64,000 nt of DNA from Flavobacteriales bacterium (lineage in GTDB: Bacteria > Bacteroidota > Bacteroidia > Flavobacteriales_F > PHOS-HE28): assembly GCA_016712535.1 (NCBI GenBank), contig JADJQW010000002.1:1984001-2048000 (forward strand), given 5' to 3'. The notes beneath the pieces were generated by a model, which saw only the letters and a program-made list of their open reading frames with translations, did no database searches and was not told where the DNA came from. This document shows, piece after piece, positions 27,177-36,070 of the stretch. Every line of letters starts with the position of its first letter. The first letter of the stretch is position 1. Made by a program: the position numbers and the translations under genes.

Positions 27177-28781
27177 GTGAGCGCTTCCGGATACCACGAG
27201 CCCAGCAGGCCCAGCAGCAGGAGCCGTTCAGGCCTCCGCCATCGATCGCGCGGCCGCGCGAAGCGCAAGGAACGCGAGCAAGGCTCGGCCTGGCATTGGT
27301 TCAAGCACGACCTGCGCGAAGCGATCGGCCGGTACAGCAAGCAGACCTCTGCCGCGCACAAGCGGTTCGCCGCGTTGCTGATCCTGGTGGGCGCGGCCTT
27401 GCGTGCCTGGCTCTTGAGCGAACCGGTGACGATCGATGAGGCCAGCATGTACGTCTCCTTCGGGACGCAATCGTTCACGGCCATCCTCACCGACTACAGC
27501 CTGCCGATCAACCACGTGCTGCACACCATGCTGGTGAAGGTGAGCACGAGCCTGTTCGGCCTGAGCACCTTCAGCCTGCGCATCCCGGCCTTCCTTGCCG
27601 GGGTGCTGGCCATGCCGCTGTTCTACATGCTCACCCGAAGCCTGTTCAACCGGTACATCGCGCTCATGACCCTTGCGATGGTGGCCGGCTGCCCGCCGCT
27701 GATCGAGCTGAGCGCCCTGGCCTTGGGCTACAGCCTCTCGTGGTGCGCCTTCCTTGCTGCCCTGCTCGTGGCGCGGCACCTGGTGCGCGAGAACAATCCA
27801 TGGAGCGCGGCCATCATGGGCCTCTGCCTCGCGGTGGGCATGTGGAGCGTGACCACCACGGTGTTCACCGCCGCCATGGCCTTCCTCTGGGTGCTCTTCA
27901 CGCTCATGGGCAAGTACCAGCGGTCATTGAACGAGCGCTTGACCATGCTCGGCCTCGCGGTGGTGGTCTTCATGCTGTCCACCGCGCTCCTGTACATGCC
28001 GGTGGTGATCGAGCATGGGGTCGATGGGCTCTTCATCCACCAGAGCGAAGGCGAGGACACCTGGGCGACCTTCAGTGCCGGCTATGCCGATCGCGTGATC
28101 GACTTCTGGATGTTCGCTGCCGACCCTTCCTACGATTGGCTGCTGCTCCTGGGCTTCTGCGGGGTGATGCACGCCACCTATGTCTCCGGCAAGTTCAGGG
28201 CGATCATCTTCTCCCTATTGCTGGGCGCCGTGCCGCTCGCCATCGCGCTCCAGGAGGATGGCCCGGCCTACCTGTGGGCGTACATGCTGTTCTTCTTCTG
28301 CATGGGCTCGGCCATCGCGCTCTTCTACCTGCTGAAGCTGATCCAGGAGAAACTGGTGAAGAGCATGGGCAAGCGCAGCCGGACCGCATGGGCCTCGGTG
28401 GCGCTCCTGGCCGTGTATGCCTCCGGTCTCGGCGAGGCCAAGGCCCGGATGGGCCATCAAGCGGAGACCCGGCCGGGGGCTGCACTGATCATCGCCAGCA
28501 TGAGGGCCGACGACCGGCTCTGCTTCGATGCCCGCTGGGAGCGCATCGTCAGCTTCGAGTTGCTGGCGCAAGGCATGCCGATGGAGCGCTTGCATCAGAT
28601 CATCTCCTACAAAGGGGAGATGCCCGTTGGCTCCACGCTGTGGCTGGCCTTGGGCAAGCGCGGCGGCCCCAGCCCCCCGGAGGCCATCTCCCGGTGCGGC
28701 TTGCAGGCCGGCAACTACGATCAGCCGGTGCTCTACAAAGAGTGGCCGCGATTGGAGATATTCGCGGCCCGAAAGCGCTAG
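27177..28781 (+). CDS. Polytopic membrane protein, GT-C (ArnT/PMT-like) glycosyltransferase candidate
   Basis: The protein has 534 aa. A basic cytoplasmic N-terminus (about 60 residues) precedes roughly 11 membrane segments. After the first segment comes EPVTIDEASMYVSFG, which places an acidic DE pair in the first external loop, as in GT-C transferases using polyprenyl-phosphate sugars. LPINHVLHTMLVK follows. The C-terminal ~110 residues form a soluble domain. Substrate and acceptor are unknown, and the family name rests on topology plus the DE pair. Confidence 0.65.
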   Translation: MSASGYHEPSRPSSRSRSGLRHRSRGRAKRKEREQGSAWHWFKHDLREAIGRYSKQTSAAHKRFAALLILVGAALRAWLLSEPVTIDEASMYVSFGTQSFTAILTDYSLPINHVLHTMLVKVSTSLFGLSTFSLRIPAFLAGVLAMPLFYMLTRSLFNRYIALMTLAMVAGCPPLIELSALALGYSLSWCAFLAALLVARHLVRENNPWSAAIMGLCLAVGMWSVTTTVFTAAMAFLWVLFTLMGKYQRSLNERLTMLGLAVVVFMLSTALLYMPVVIEHGVDGLFIHQSEGEDTWATFSAGYADRVIDFWMFAADPSYDWLLLLGFCGVMHATYVSGKFRAIIFSLLLGAVPLAIALQEDGPAYLWAYMLFFFCMGSAIALFYLLKLIQEKLVKSMGKRSRTAWASVALLAVYASGLGEAKARMGHQAETRPGAALIIASMRADDRLCFDARWERIVSFELLAQGMPMERLHQIISYKGEMPVGSTLWLALGKRGGPSPPEAISRCGLQAGNYDQPVLYKEWPRLEIFAARKR

Positions 28782-28861
28782 GCTTTCCTTCGCTTCCCGT
28801 CGCGGTTGAGCAACCCTCAACCTGCCATGGATTCAACCTTCAACCCTCAACCTTTCCATCC

Positions 28862-30556
28862 ATGTCCGAAGAAGGCCGCCAGATAATCTTCAATATGGTG
28901 AAGGTGGGCAAGACCCTGCCCTCCGGCAAGAAGATCCTCAACGACATCTACCTCGGCTTCTACTACGGCGCCAAGATCGGGATCCTCGGTCTCAACGGCA
29001 GCGGTAAGTCCACGCTCATGCGCATCATCGCGGGCAAGGACAAGAACCACGACGGCGATGTGCACCTCAGCCCCGGCTACACCATCGGCCATCTGGAGCA
29101 GGAGCCGGAGCTCGATGAGAGCAAGACCGTGATCGAGATCGTGCGCGAAGGCGTGCAGCCCATCATGGACCTGCTGAAGGAGTACGAGGAGGTGAACAAC
29201 AAGTTCGCCGATGAGGACGTGCTGGCCGATCCCGACAAGATGGACAAGCTCATCGCGCGGCAGGGCGTGCTGCAGGACAAGATCGAGGCGAGCGATGCCT
29301 GGAACATCGACCAGAAGCTCGAAGTGGCCATGGATGCGCTGCGCTGCCCCGAGGGCGATTCGTCCATCAAGGTGCTCAGCGGCGGTGAGCGCCGTCGCGT
29401 GGCGCTGTGCCGCCTGCTCTTGCAGCAGCCGGACATCCTCCTGCTCGACGAGCCCACCAACCACTTGGATGCCGAGAGCGTGGCGTGGCTCGAGCTGCAC
29501 TTGCAGCAGTACAAAGGCACCGTCATCGCCATCACCCACGACCGCTACTTCCTCGACAATGTGGCAGGCTGGATCCTCGAATTGGATCGGGGGGAAGGCA
29601 TCCCGTACAAGGGCAACTACACCAGCTGGCTGGAGCAGAAGACCGCCCGCATGGCGCAGGAGGAGAAGACCGAGAGCAAGCGCCAGCGCGTGCTGAAGCA
29701 GGAATTGGAATGGGTGCGCAGCAACGCCAGCGCGCGCCGCACCAAGAGCAAGGCGCGTCTGCAGAACTACGATAAGATGCAGAGCGAGAGCGTGAAGGAG
29801 AAGGAGGCGAAGCTGGAGATCTTCATCCCCAACGGCCCGCGCCTCGGCGACAAGGTGATCGAGTTCAAGGGCGTGAGCAAGGGCTACGGCGACCGCCTGC
29901 TCATCGACAACCTCAGCTTCGCGCTGCCGCCCGCCGGCATCGTGGGCATCATCGGTCCCAACGGCGCCGGTAAGACCACGCTCTTCCGCATGGTGATGGG
30001 CCTGGAGAAGCCCGATAGCGGCAGCATTGCCATCGGCGAGACCGTGCAGATGGCCTACGTGGACCAGAGCCACAAGGACCTGGTGGCCGACAAGACCGTG
30101 TACGAGGTGCTCACCGGCGGCCTCGAGAACATCACCTTCGGCAACGTGGTGATGAACTCACGCGCCTACCTCAGCCGCTTCAACTTCAGCGGCACCGACC
30201 AGAACAAGAAAGTGGGCATCCTCTCCGGCGGCGAGCGGAACCGCCTCCACCTGGCCATGACCGTGAAGCAGAGCAGCAACGTGCTGCTGCTTGACGAACC
30301 GACCAACGACCTCGACGTGAACACGCTGCGCGCGCTCGAAGAGGCCATCCAGGATTACAGCGGCTGCGCCGTCATCATCAGCCACGACCGCTGGTTCCTC
30401 GACCGCGTGTGCACCCACATCCTCGCCTTCGAAGGCGACAGCCAGGTCTACTGGTTCGAGGGCGGCTTCAGCGAATACGAGGAGAACCACAAGAAGCGGC
30501 TGGGCGGTGATATCGTGCCGCATAGGATGAAGTACCGGAAGCTGGTGCGGGGGTAA
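28862..30556 (+). CDS. ettA: Energy-dependent translational throttle protein EttA (ABC-F)
   Basis: The protein has 564 aa. It is a ribosome-associated ATPase with two ABC domains and no membrane part. Domain 1 has Walker A GLNGSGKS (about residue 42), signature LSGGERRR and Walker B LLLDEPTNHLD. The linker (about residues 245-300) is rich in Lys/Arg and coiled. Domain 2 has GPNGAGKT, LSGGERNR and LLLDEPTNDLD. The N-terminal NMVKVGKTLPSGKKILNDI and the arm region match EttA rather than other ABC-F members. The ATG at 28862 follows a short direct-repeat leader. Confidence 0.95.
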   Translation: MSEEGRQIIFNMVKVGKTLPSGKKILNDIYLGFYYGAKIGILGLNGSGKSTLMRIIAGKDKNHDGDVHLSPGYTIGHLEQEPELDESKTVIEIVREGVQPIMDLLKEYEEVNNKFADEDVLADPDKMDKLIARQGVLQDKIEASDAWNIDQKLEVAMDALRCPEGDSSIKVLSGGERRRVALCRLLLQQPDILLLDEPTNHLDAESVAWLELHLQQYKGTVIAITHDRYFLDNVAGWILELDRGEGIPYKGNYTSWLEQKTARMAQEEKTESKRQRVLKQELEWVRSNASARRTKSKARLQNYDKMQSESVKEKEAKLEIFIPNGPRLGDKVIEFKGVSKGYGDRLLIDNLSFALPPAGIVGIIGPNGAGKTTLFRMVMGLEKPDSGSIAIGETVQMAYVDQSHKDLVADKTVYEVLTGGLENITFGNVVMNSRAYLSRFNFSGTDQNKKVGILSGGERNRLHLAMTVKQSSNVLLLDEPTNDLDVNTLRALEEAIQDYSGCAVIISHDRWFLDRVCTHILAFEGDSQVYWFEGGFSEYEENHKKRLGGDIVPHRMKYRKLVRG

Positions 30557-30636
30557 GGCGAATCAGAGGATCGGATGATCAGAAAAATGGAAGCTCAGCT
30601 CTTCGCCGGGCTTCTGCGTTCAGAGCATTCGCTCCC

Positions 30637-31344
30637 TCACCGCACGCAGTGCGCCTTCAGCTTGTTCAGGTAAACATCCTCCACGCTCTTCTCGCCCATG
30701 GCCACCACCTTGTCGTGGAACTCCCACGCCTTGGGGCAATTCAGCGTGAGCGTGTAGCACTCGAAGAGGCGGTAGGTCACCTCGGGGTCCTTGCCCATGC
30801 GGCGATAGGCGCGCTTGTACAGATCGAGGGCCTTCAGGGTGAACTCCTCGGCCTTCTTGTCGCGGCCTTCCTGCTGCATGTGGTAGCGCTGCTCCATGTA
30901 CACATCGGCCTCTTCCTTCAGCAGCGGGGCGTAGGTGCTGTCCACCGCGATGCCCATCTGGTAGTTCTCGTGCGCCTCGAGGGGGCGCTTCATGCTGCGG
31001 AAGAAGGCGCCGAAGGCGCGGTGCGCCTCGGGGTTGATCGGCATGGCCAGCCAGGCCTCGTTGAAGCGCTTGATGGCGCCCACATGATCGTTCTTCTTCA
31101 GCCGCTCGAAGCCCAGCTTGCAGAGGCTGTCGCTCAGCGCGCGCTGGCGGTTGCGGTTGTTCATGATCACGGTGAAGATGTCCTCGTCCACCGTGTTGTT
31201 CACCACCTCGGGGCCGTAGTCGCCGAAGCGCGGCTTCAGGTAGGGGTCCTGGTCCGCGCGCGCGTACCATTCATCGAAGGAGAGCAGCTGGGCGGAAGCG
31301 GGGAAGGAGAGGAGCGCGAGCGCGAGGGCGGCGATTGTTCTCAT
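30637..31344 (-). CDS. Secreted TPR-like protein (paralogue of 33344-34042)
   Basis: The protein has 235 aa with a signal peptide (MRTIAALALALLSFPASAQ). The mature part contains DEWYARADQDPYLKPRFGDYG and TPR-like helices with GAIKRFNEAWLAMPINPEAH, then RMGKDPEVTYRLFECYTLTLNC. It shares this layout and the RFN-AWL segment with the protein at 33344-34042, so they are paralogues flanking the LVIVD gene. Periplasmic location is likely; function is unknown. The ORF extends upstream but the signal peptide fixes the ATG at 31344. Confidence 0.78.
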   Translation of the reverse strand: MRTIAALALALLSFPASAQLLSFDEWYARADQDPYLKPRFGDYGPEVVNNTVDEDIFTVIMNNRNRQRALSDSLCKLGFERLKKNDHVGAIKRFNEAWLAMPINPEAHRAFGAFFRSMKRPLEAHENYQMGIAVDSTYAPLLKEEADVYMEQRYHMQQEGRDKKAEEFTLKALDLYKRAYRRMGKDPEVTYRLFECYTLTLNCPKAWEFHDKVVAMGEKSVEDVYLNKLKAHCVR

Positions 31345-31389
31345 GGTTCGATTCAGGTGCGGCGAAGTTGGCAATGATCGGGCCATCGC

Positions 31390-33297
31390 TCACGGCAATT
31401 GCTGGTTGCGCGTGGCGGTGGGCACGTTGCCGCCGATGTTCACCAGGATGGGGTCGCGGTCGTTGCCGGTGCCGGTGTATCGCACGGTGCCGTCCATGTT
31501 GGTATCGGTTCCCAGGTAGCCGGTGGCCGTTGCCGTTGGCGTGCTTCCGCCGATGGCGGTCAGGATCGGGTCGCGGTCATTGTCCTCGCCGGTGTAGCGC
31601 AACACGCCATCGCGCTGGCAATCGCCTGCCCAGAGCGGATTCACCGGACCCATGGGCTTGGTGGCCGAAATGCCGTAGAGCGCGGTGCTTCCATCGCTGA
31701 GGTCGCAGCTGCGCAGGGCCACGCTCACTTCCAGGGCTGCTGCGGTCATCACCCCCAAGTGATTGCGATGGTGCACGGCCACATGGTAGGGCCCGGGCTT
31801 CAGGCTGAATTGCACCGGAGAGGCGCCGTCGGTGCCTACGATGTCGCCATCGCGCTGGATCAATGCGCTGCGGGAGGCCAGCACGACCGAAGGGTCGGCG
31901 GGATCGCGCAGTTCCAGCACCACCCAATCCACGATCGCGTCCGGGCCATTGATGGCCAGCGCGGCGGGTGAGGTGGTCTCCGCGCCGCCGCCCGCGTGCG
32001 CATAGCCGAGCGCGGTGTAGGGCTCGGTGAAGGGCAGCAGTCCCTTCACGCGGAGCGAGTCGTGCATCAGGCCCGTATCCGCATCGTAGGGCCCTTCGAG
32101 CATGGCCCTTACGCGAAGGGAGAGCCGCGGCTTCACGATGAAGAGCCCTTCGCCAAAGCTGCTGATGATGATGTTGCCGCTCCCGAAGTAGGGGTAGTTG
32201 CCCCACGCGCCGCTGTACGTCTTCCCGTTGTTCGCCGGATAGGTATCGAACCAGGCGGACAGGCTCAATTGCCCGTTGCCCACGTTCGCCGCGTCGAGCA
32301 CGTGGAGGCCGCTGGTGTAGTTGGCTTCCCACACCAGGTTCCGGTGCACGTACAGGTTGTGGTCGATGCTCGGGTTCGGCCCGCTGAAGTAGCCCAGGTA
32401 CTCGGGTTCGTCGAGGTCCTGCACGTCGTAGATGTGGGTGCGGGTGTTGTAGGTGTACGAGCTCTCGTCGCCCTCGTCGTTCATCAGCAGGTAGCGGTGG
32501 TCCTCGGTGAGCCAGCCTTGGTGGCAAAGGCTGGGACTGGTGTAGGGCGGCGTGGTGCTGATCAGGGCCATGTCGCTCTTATCGGTCACGTCAACGATGG
32601 TCACGCGGTCGTTGGCATTGATGTGGAAATTGAAGCTGATGCGCTTGCCCAAGTGATCGGTGTCCGGCCCGATGTAGTCGAACACGGTGTTCTCGTGGAT
32701 GTAGCCCTCGAAGGGGAAGGTGCCTGCGAGGGTCGGTGCCAGCGGATTGCTCACGTTCACCACCACCAGTCCGCCGCTGGCGATGTTGCTGCCCACGGCG
32801 TACACGTAGGGCTCGGTCTTATCCACGAAGATGGAGTGGCTGTTGCCGAAGCCCCCGAAGCGTGCATCGGCGGCGAAGGTCTCCGGCGGGTTGGTCACAT
32901 CGCGCAGCCGCGTGAGGTCGAAGACCTGCAAGCCATGCCCGGCCGCCTCGCTGCCGATGAAGCACCAATTGCCGTGCGTATCCACATCGCGCCAGAGTGA
33001 GGCCACGTTGTTGTGCGAGGGCAGGAAGCCGATGAGCTCCGGGGCGGTGGCGAGGCTGATGTCCACGAAACTGGTGCCCGTGCGGCCGCCCACGATGGCG
33101 TACTCCTTATCCGTGAGCGGATCGGTCCATCCCCAGAGGTCGGCGATGTTGGTATTGGTGCCCAATTGGGTCAAGGACAGCTGCGCCATCAGGTCGATGT
33201 TGCTGCACGGGTAGGGCCCTGCGAACCCGTTCACGCAGGGGGTCTGCGCGCGAGTGAAAGCCGTCAAGCCGACGAAGAGGAATGTGAGTGAGCGCAT
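31390..33297 (-). CDS. Choice-of-anchor B (LVIVD-repeat) surface protein with paired D-N-DG C-terminal modules
   Basis: The protein has 635 aa. A signal peptide (MRSLTFLFVGLTAFTRAQ) precedes a beta-propeller of LVIVD-type repeats typical of choice-of-anchor B proteins: GLQVFDLTRLRDV, GLVVVNVSNPLAP, VTIVDVTDKSDMAL, HIYDVQDLDEPEYLG and GLHVLDAANV. The C-terminal 90 residues have two related units, DCQRDGVLRYTGEDNDRDP and DTNMDGTVRYTGTGNDRDP, resembling calcium-binding dockerin-like loops and ending PTATRNQQLP. No classic T9SS domain is seen. It is probably surface-exposed. Confidence 0.85.
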   Translation of the reverse strand: MRSLTFLFVGLTAFTRAQTPCVNGFAGPYPCSNIDLMAQLSLTQLGTNTNIADLWGWTDPLTDKEYAIVGGRTGTSFVDISLATAPELIGFLPSHNNVASLWRDVDTHGNWCFIGSEAAGHGLQVFDLTRLRDVTNPPETFAADARFGGFGNSHSIFVDKTEPYVYAVGSNIASGGLVVVNVSNPLAPTLAGTFPFEGYIHENTVFDYIGPDTDHLGKRISFNFHINANDRVTIVDVTDKSDMALISTTPPYTSPSLCHQGWLTEDHRYLLMNDEGDESSYTYNTRTHIYDVQDLDEPEYLGYFSGPNPSIDHNLYVHRNLVWEANYTSGLHVLDAANVGNGQLSLSAWFDTYPANNGKTYSGAWGNYPYFGSGNIIISSFGEGLFIVKPRLSLRVRAMLEGPYDADTGLMHDSLRVKGLLPFTEPYTALGYAHAGGGAETTSPAALAINGPDAIVDWVVLELRDPADPSVVLASRSALIQRDGDIVGTDGASPVQFSLKPGPYHVAVHHRNHLGVMTAAALEVSVALRSCDLSDGSTALYGISATKPMGPVNPLWAGDCQRDGVLRYTGEDNDRDPILTAIGGSTPTATATGYLGTDTNMDGTVRYTGTGNDRDPILVNIGGNVPTATRNQQLP

Positions 33298-33343
33298 GGA
33301 TGGAAGGGGACCCGCAAAGTACCGGTTCGCGGGCAACGGCGGG

Positions 33344-34042
33344 TCATGGGCACTTGGCCCGTAGCTGGGCCTCGAAACCAGCGTCTGGCGCGCACCCCGG
33401 AAGCCCCAAGCAGCGCTGATGCTGCTTCCGTGCCTGCTCGCATTCCCCGCGCACCGTGTAGCACACGGCCAATCGGTACGCGATGGCCGGGTCATTGGGC
33501 GCGAGCTCCTCGGCGCGCAGGAGCACCGTCAAGGCAGCGGCAACCAATTCATCGGCATGCGCGGGGTTCTCAGCGCGCGTGGCGTATTGCTCGGCCAGCG
33601 CGGCGGTGGCCAGTCCCAGCAGCGAGCGCACGTGGGTGGGGTCCAGCTCAGCGCCACGCTTGAACCATTGCAGGGCCATGGCCGGCCGGTCGAGCGCGAG
33701 GAAGTAGTTCCCGAAGCCCCAGTAGGCATCGGCGTTGGTGCTGTCCACCAGCCACGCCTGGTTGAAGCGCATCATCGATTGCACCTGATCGCCGGCGGCG
33801 AGCAAGGCCGATCCGTGATCCACCAAGCGGCTCGAAGCGGTGCGCGGCACAGGGTCAACGGCGAGCACGGCAGCAACGAATTCGGCATCGGAGGCCTTCT
33901 GCGCGGCATTCTTCCCTTGGTCGCCGTATCGCGGGGCCAGGCGCATATCGGCCATGGCGCGGTGCAGCCATTCGGCATAGTTGAGGTGCTGCGCGTTCAG
34001 GCCCGAGGCCAGGCAGATGAAGAGGGTCGTAATGCCGCGCAT
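33344..34042 (-). CDS. Secreted TPR-like protein (paralogue of 30637-31344)
   Basis: The protein has 232 aa with a signal peptide (MRGITTLFICLASGLNAQ). TPR-like helices follow: NYAEWLHRAMADMRLAPRYGDQ, then MMRFNQAWLVDSTNADAYWG and ELAPNDPAIAYRLAVCYTV. The overall layout matches the gene on the far side of the LVIVD gene. It lies 46 bp upstream of the LVIVD start, so all three genes run in one direction as a likely operon. Function is unknown. Confidence 0.78.
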   Translation of the reverse strand: MRGITTLFICLASGLNAQHLNYAEWLHRAMADMRLAPRYGDQGKNAAQKASDAEFVAAVLAVDPVPRTASSRLVDHGSALLAAGDQVQSMMRFNQAWLVDSTNADAYWGFGNYFLALDRPAMALQWFKRGAELDPTHVRSLLGLATAALAEQYATRAENPAHADELVAAALTVLLRAEELAPNDPAIAYRLAVCYTVRGECEQARKQHQRCLGLPGCAPDAGFEAQLRAKCP

Positions 34043-34117
34043 GCTTCTGTTGACCGACGGGCCCCGGTGCCGGTTGCTTCGGTTCGGTTGCGAAGTTGGG
34101 GGCATTGCAGGCCTCTC

Positions 34118-34125
34118 CACCTTTG
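34118..34125 (+). promoter_or_regulatory. -7-like box (CACCTTTG) of alpha/beta hydrolase gene
   Basis: A one-mismatch TAnnTTTG element, 5 nt before the GTG start at 34131. Confidence 0.45.
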
Positions 34126-34130
34126 TCCCC

Positions 34131-34973
34131 GTGCAACCCGCTCCGCCGCTCCGCTTCTTCACCCACGGAACTACGCTCGCTTATCGAGTCTATGGGAACG
34201 GCCCTGAGCCCCTGATTGCCCTGCACGGCTTCGGCCGCACCGGCGCCGATTTCCATGTGCTCGAAAGCGCCCTCGGCCTGCGCTTCACCATCTATTCCTT
34301 CGACCTGCACTTCCACGGGCATAGTCCGGGCTACCCGGAACGTGCCGATGCGCCCTTCGCGCCGTCGGAGATCGCTGCCTACTTCGCAGGGTTCATCGAC
34401 GCGTTGGGTGTCGAGAAAGCCGCGCTGGTGGCCTACAGCCTTGGCGGTCGGCTGGGCCTTTGCCTGTTGGAGGAGATCCCGCAGCGCTTCAGCCGGGTTT
34501 TCCTGGCGGCCCCGGACGGGTTGAAGACCAGGCCATGGTACCGGGGCTTGGCAGCGTCAGGCTTGGGAAGTTGGGCCTACAAGCGTTTCGTGAAGCACCC
34601 GCAGCGGGTCCACTTCGTGATGGATGCGTTACGCGCGCTGCGGCTGATGAATGAGCGAATGCACCGTTTCCTGAAGGGACAGACCGATAGCCGCGCCAAG
34701 CGGCAGCTGGTGCACGATGTGTGGCTGAGCTACCGCCGGATCGAGCCCGACCTGACGGTGGTGGCGCGGAAGGCCGAATCCCTTGGCTTGCGCATCCACC
34801 TCTACTTCGGCGCGCATGACCGGGTGATACCGCCCGACCTCGGCGAGAATCTCTCGCGCCATGCCCCAAGCAGCGTTTCGGAGCACGTGCTCCCCTTCGG
34901 TCATGTGCTGCTCAACGCGGAATTGGCGGAGGCCATAGCGGCGGATGCCGCAGCCACAGGGGGCGCGGAATGA
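34131..34973 (+). CDS. Alpha/beta hydrolase
   Basis: The protein has 280 aa. The catalytic elements are visible: the oxyanion segment LIALHGFGRTG (about residues 29-39), the nucleophile elbow VAYSLGGRLGL (Ser in AYSLGG, about residue 103), an acidic residue in YFGAHDRVIPP, and the terminal His in PFGHVLLNAE. It is soluble; the substrate is unknown. I use the GTG at 34131 because family similarity begins just after it and a -7 box lies 5 nt upstream. The ORF itself is open from 33981. Confidence 0.85.
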   Translation: MQPAPPLRFFTHGTTLAYRVYGNGPEPLIALHGFGRTGADFHVLESALGLRFTIYSFDLHFHGHSPGYPERADAPFAPSEIAAYFAGFIDALGVEKAALVAYSLGGRLGLCLLEEIPQRFSRVFLAAPDGLKTRPWYRGLAASGLGSWAYKRFVKHPQRVHFVMDALRALRLMNERMHRFLKGQTDSRAKRQLVHDVWLSYRRIEPDLTVVARKAESLGLRIHLYFGAHDRVIPPDLGENLSRHAPSSVSEHVLPFGHVLLNAELAEAIAADAAATGGAE

Positions 34974-34975
34974 AG

Positions 34976-35000
34976 AAGGGCCGCCCATGGGGCAGCCCTT
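34976..35000. terminator. Hairpin between convergent hydrolase and rpmH
   Basis: An 11-bp stem (AAGGGCCGCCC/GGGCAGCCCTT, one mismatch, ATG loop) at the junction of two converging genes. T-tracts are poor, so it is a probable bidirectional terminator only. Confidence 0.5.
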
Positions 35001-35023
35001 CCGGGAATGCATAGGACGGAAGG

Positions 35024-35182
35024 CTATTTCGCGCCCACCTGCTCGTCGCTGGTGGTGAGCTTGTGGCGGCCCTGCTTGCGGCGGCTGGCCAGAACGGCCC
35101 GGCCAGCAGCTGTGCTCATGCGCTTGCGGAAACCGTGCTTGTTGGTCCGCTTGCGTTTGCTGGGCTGGTAGGTGCGCTTCAT
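35024..35182 (-). CDS. rpmH: 50S ribosomal protein L34
   Basis: The protein has 52 aa. It is recognised at once by [20 protein letters not shown] and [19 protein letters not shown], the universal L34 core. Bacteroidota L34 often has a short extra C-terminal tail, seen here as [11 protein letters not shown]. The ATG at 35182 is the family start; an ORF start at 35212 is spurious. A TACATTTG -7 box lies 27 nt upstream. The usual dnaA neighbour is absent, as is common in this phylum. Confidence 0.97.
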   Translation of the reverse strand: MKRTYQPSKRKRTNKHGFRKRMSTAAGRAVLASRRKQGRHKLTTSDEQVGAK

Positions 35183-35209
35183 GGCCTGCTCGGTTTCGTT
35201 TAAGGGCGG

Positions 35210-35217
35210 CAAATGTA
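35210..35217 (-). promoter_or_regulatory. -7 box (TACATTTG) of rpmH
   Basis: An exact TAnnTTTG match, 27 nt before the rpmH ATG. Confidence 0.6.
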
Positions 35218-35227
35218 GCCCTTTCGT

Positions 35228-35986
35228 TCAGCCGTGCAAACCGGGCGTGCGCGGAGCGAATCGGAGGCGGTCGAGGCCATAGGCGGACACGGAGCCATCC
35301 TCGGCTTCCACGAGCAACCGGCCGAGTTCATCCACATCCAAGGCCCGCGCCGTGATGGGCGCGCCATCGAGCAGCATTTCGGCCCAGCGCCCGCGGGTCC
35401 AGAGCCGGTCGGTGTAGCTCACCAGCCCGGCGTCGGGCGCCTGCTGCCACTTCTGCCACCAGTGGCCGAAGCGGTCGAGCAGATGGAACAGCACGGCCCG
35501 GCGGTCGAGTTCTTTTCCACCCTCTTGCAAGAGGCTGGTCGCCACCAGTTCAGCGGGGAAGCCGGTGCTGTTCACATTCAGCCCGATGCCGATGATGCTC
35601 CGCGCCACCTGGTCGCCCACGAGTTCGTTCTGGATGAGGATGCCGGCCACTTTCCGTCCGGACACCAGGATGTCATTCGGCCATTTGATGCGCAGGTCGG
35701 CCTGCACATGGGGCCTCACGGTATCGAAGACCGCGAGCGCCGCCACCTTGCTCAACGCGAATTGCCGGTCGGCCCGCAGCCCTTCGGGCTTGCAGACGAC
35801 GCTCAAGGTGAGGTCGAGCCCGGGCTGGGAGTGCCAGGCACGGCCGCGCTGGCCCCGGCCCTCGGTCTGTTGGTGGCCGAGCACCACGGCGCCATGCGCC
35901 GCCTTGCCCGCCGCAACGAGCGCCGAAGCCTCGGCGTTGGTGCTCTCCAACACCTCGTACTCGATGAGGGGCTCTCCGAATGGCAT
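35228..35986 (-). CDS. birA: Biotin--[acetyl-CoA-carboxylase] ligase
   Basis: The protein has 252 aa with no N-terminal DNA-binding domain, so it is a monofunctional ligase. The catalytic segment EGRGQRGRAWHSQPGLDL (about residues 42-59) holds the GRGRxG-type biotinyl-AMP loop. The core continues with LRIKWPNDILVSGRKVAGILIQ, IIGIGLNVNS and a small C-terminal SH3-like domain (residues 205-250). It attaches biotin to acetyl-CoA carboxylase and similar enzymes. It is divergent from rsfS, with which it is typically linked in Flavobacteriales. Confidence 0.94.
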   Translation of the reverse strand: MPFGEPLIEYEVLESTNAEASALVAAGKAAHGAVVLGHQQTEGRGQRGRAWHSQPGLDLTLSVVCKPEGLRADRQFALSKVAALAVFDTVRPHVQADLRIKWPNDILVSGRKVAGILIQNELVGDQVARSIIGIGLNVNSTGFPAELVATSLLQEGGKELDRRAVLFHLLDRFGHWWQKWQQAPDAGLVSYTDRLWTRGRWAEMLLDGAPITARALDVDELGRLLVEAEDGSVSAYGLDRLRFAPRTPGLHG

Positions 35987-36041
35987 GCGTACCGCTCATG
36001 GAACAGGCTGGTAACCGCCGGTTGCGGGGCGGGCCAACACC

Positions 36042-36049
36042 TACCTTTG
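36042..36049 (+). promoter_or_regulatory. -7 box (TACCTTTG) of the rsfS-ftsH operon
   Basis: An exact TAnnTTTG match, 21 nt before the rsfS ATG. Confidence 0.6.
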
Positions 36050-36070
36050 AGCGCTCCCAAAGCTATTCGG

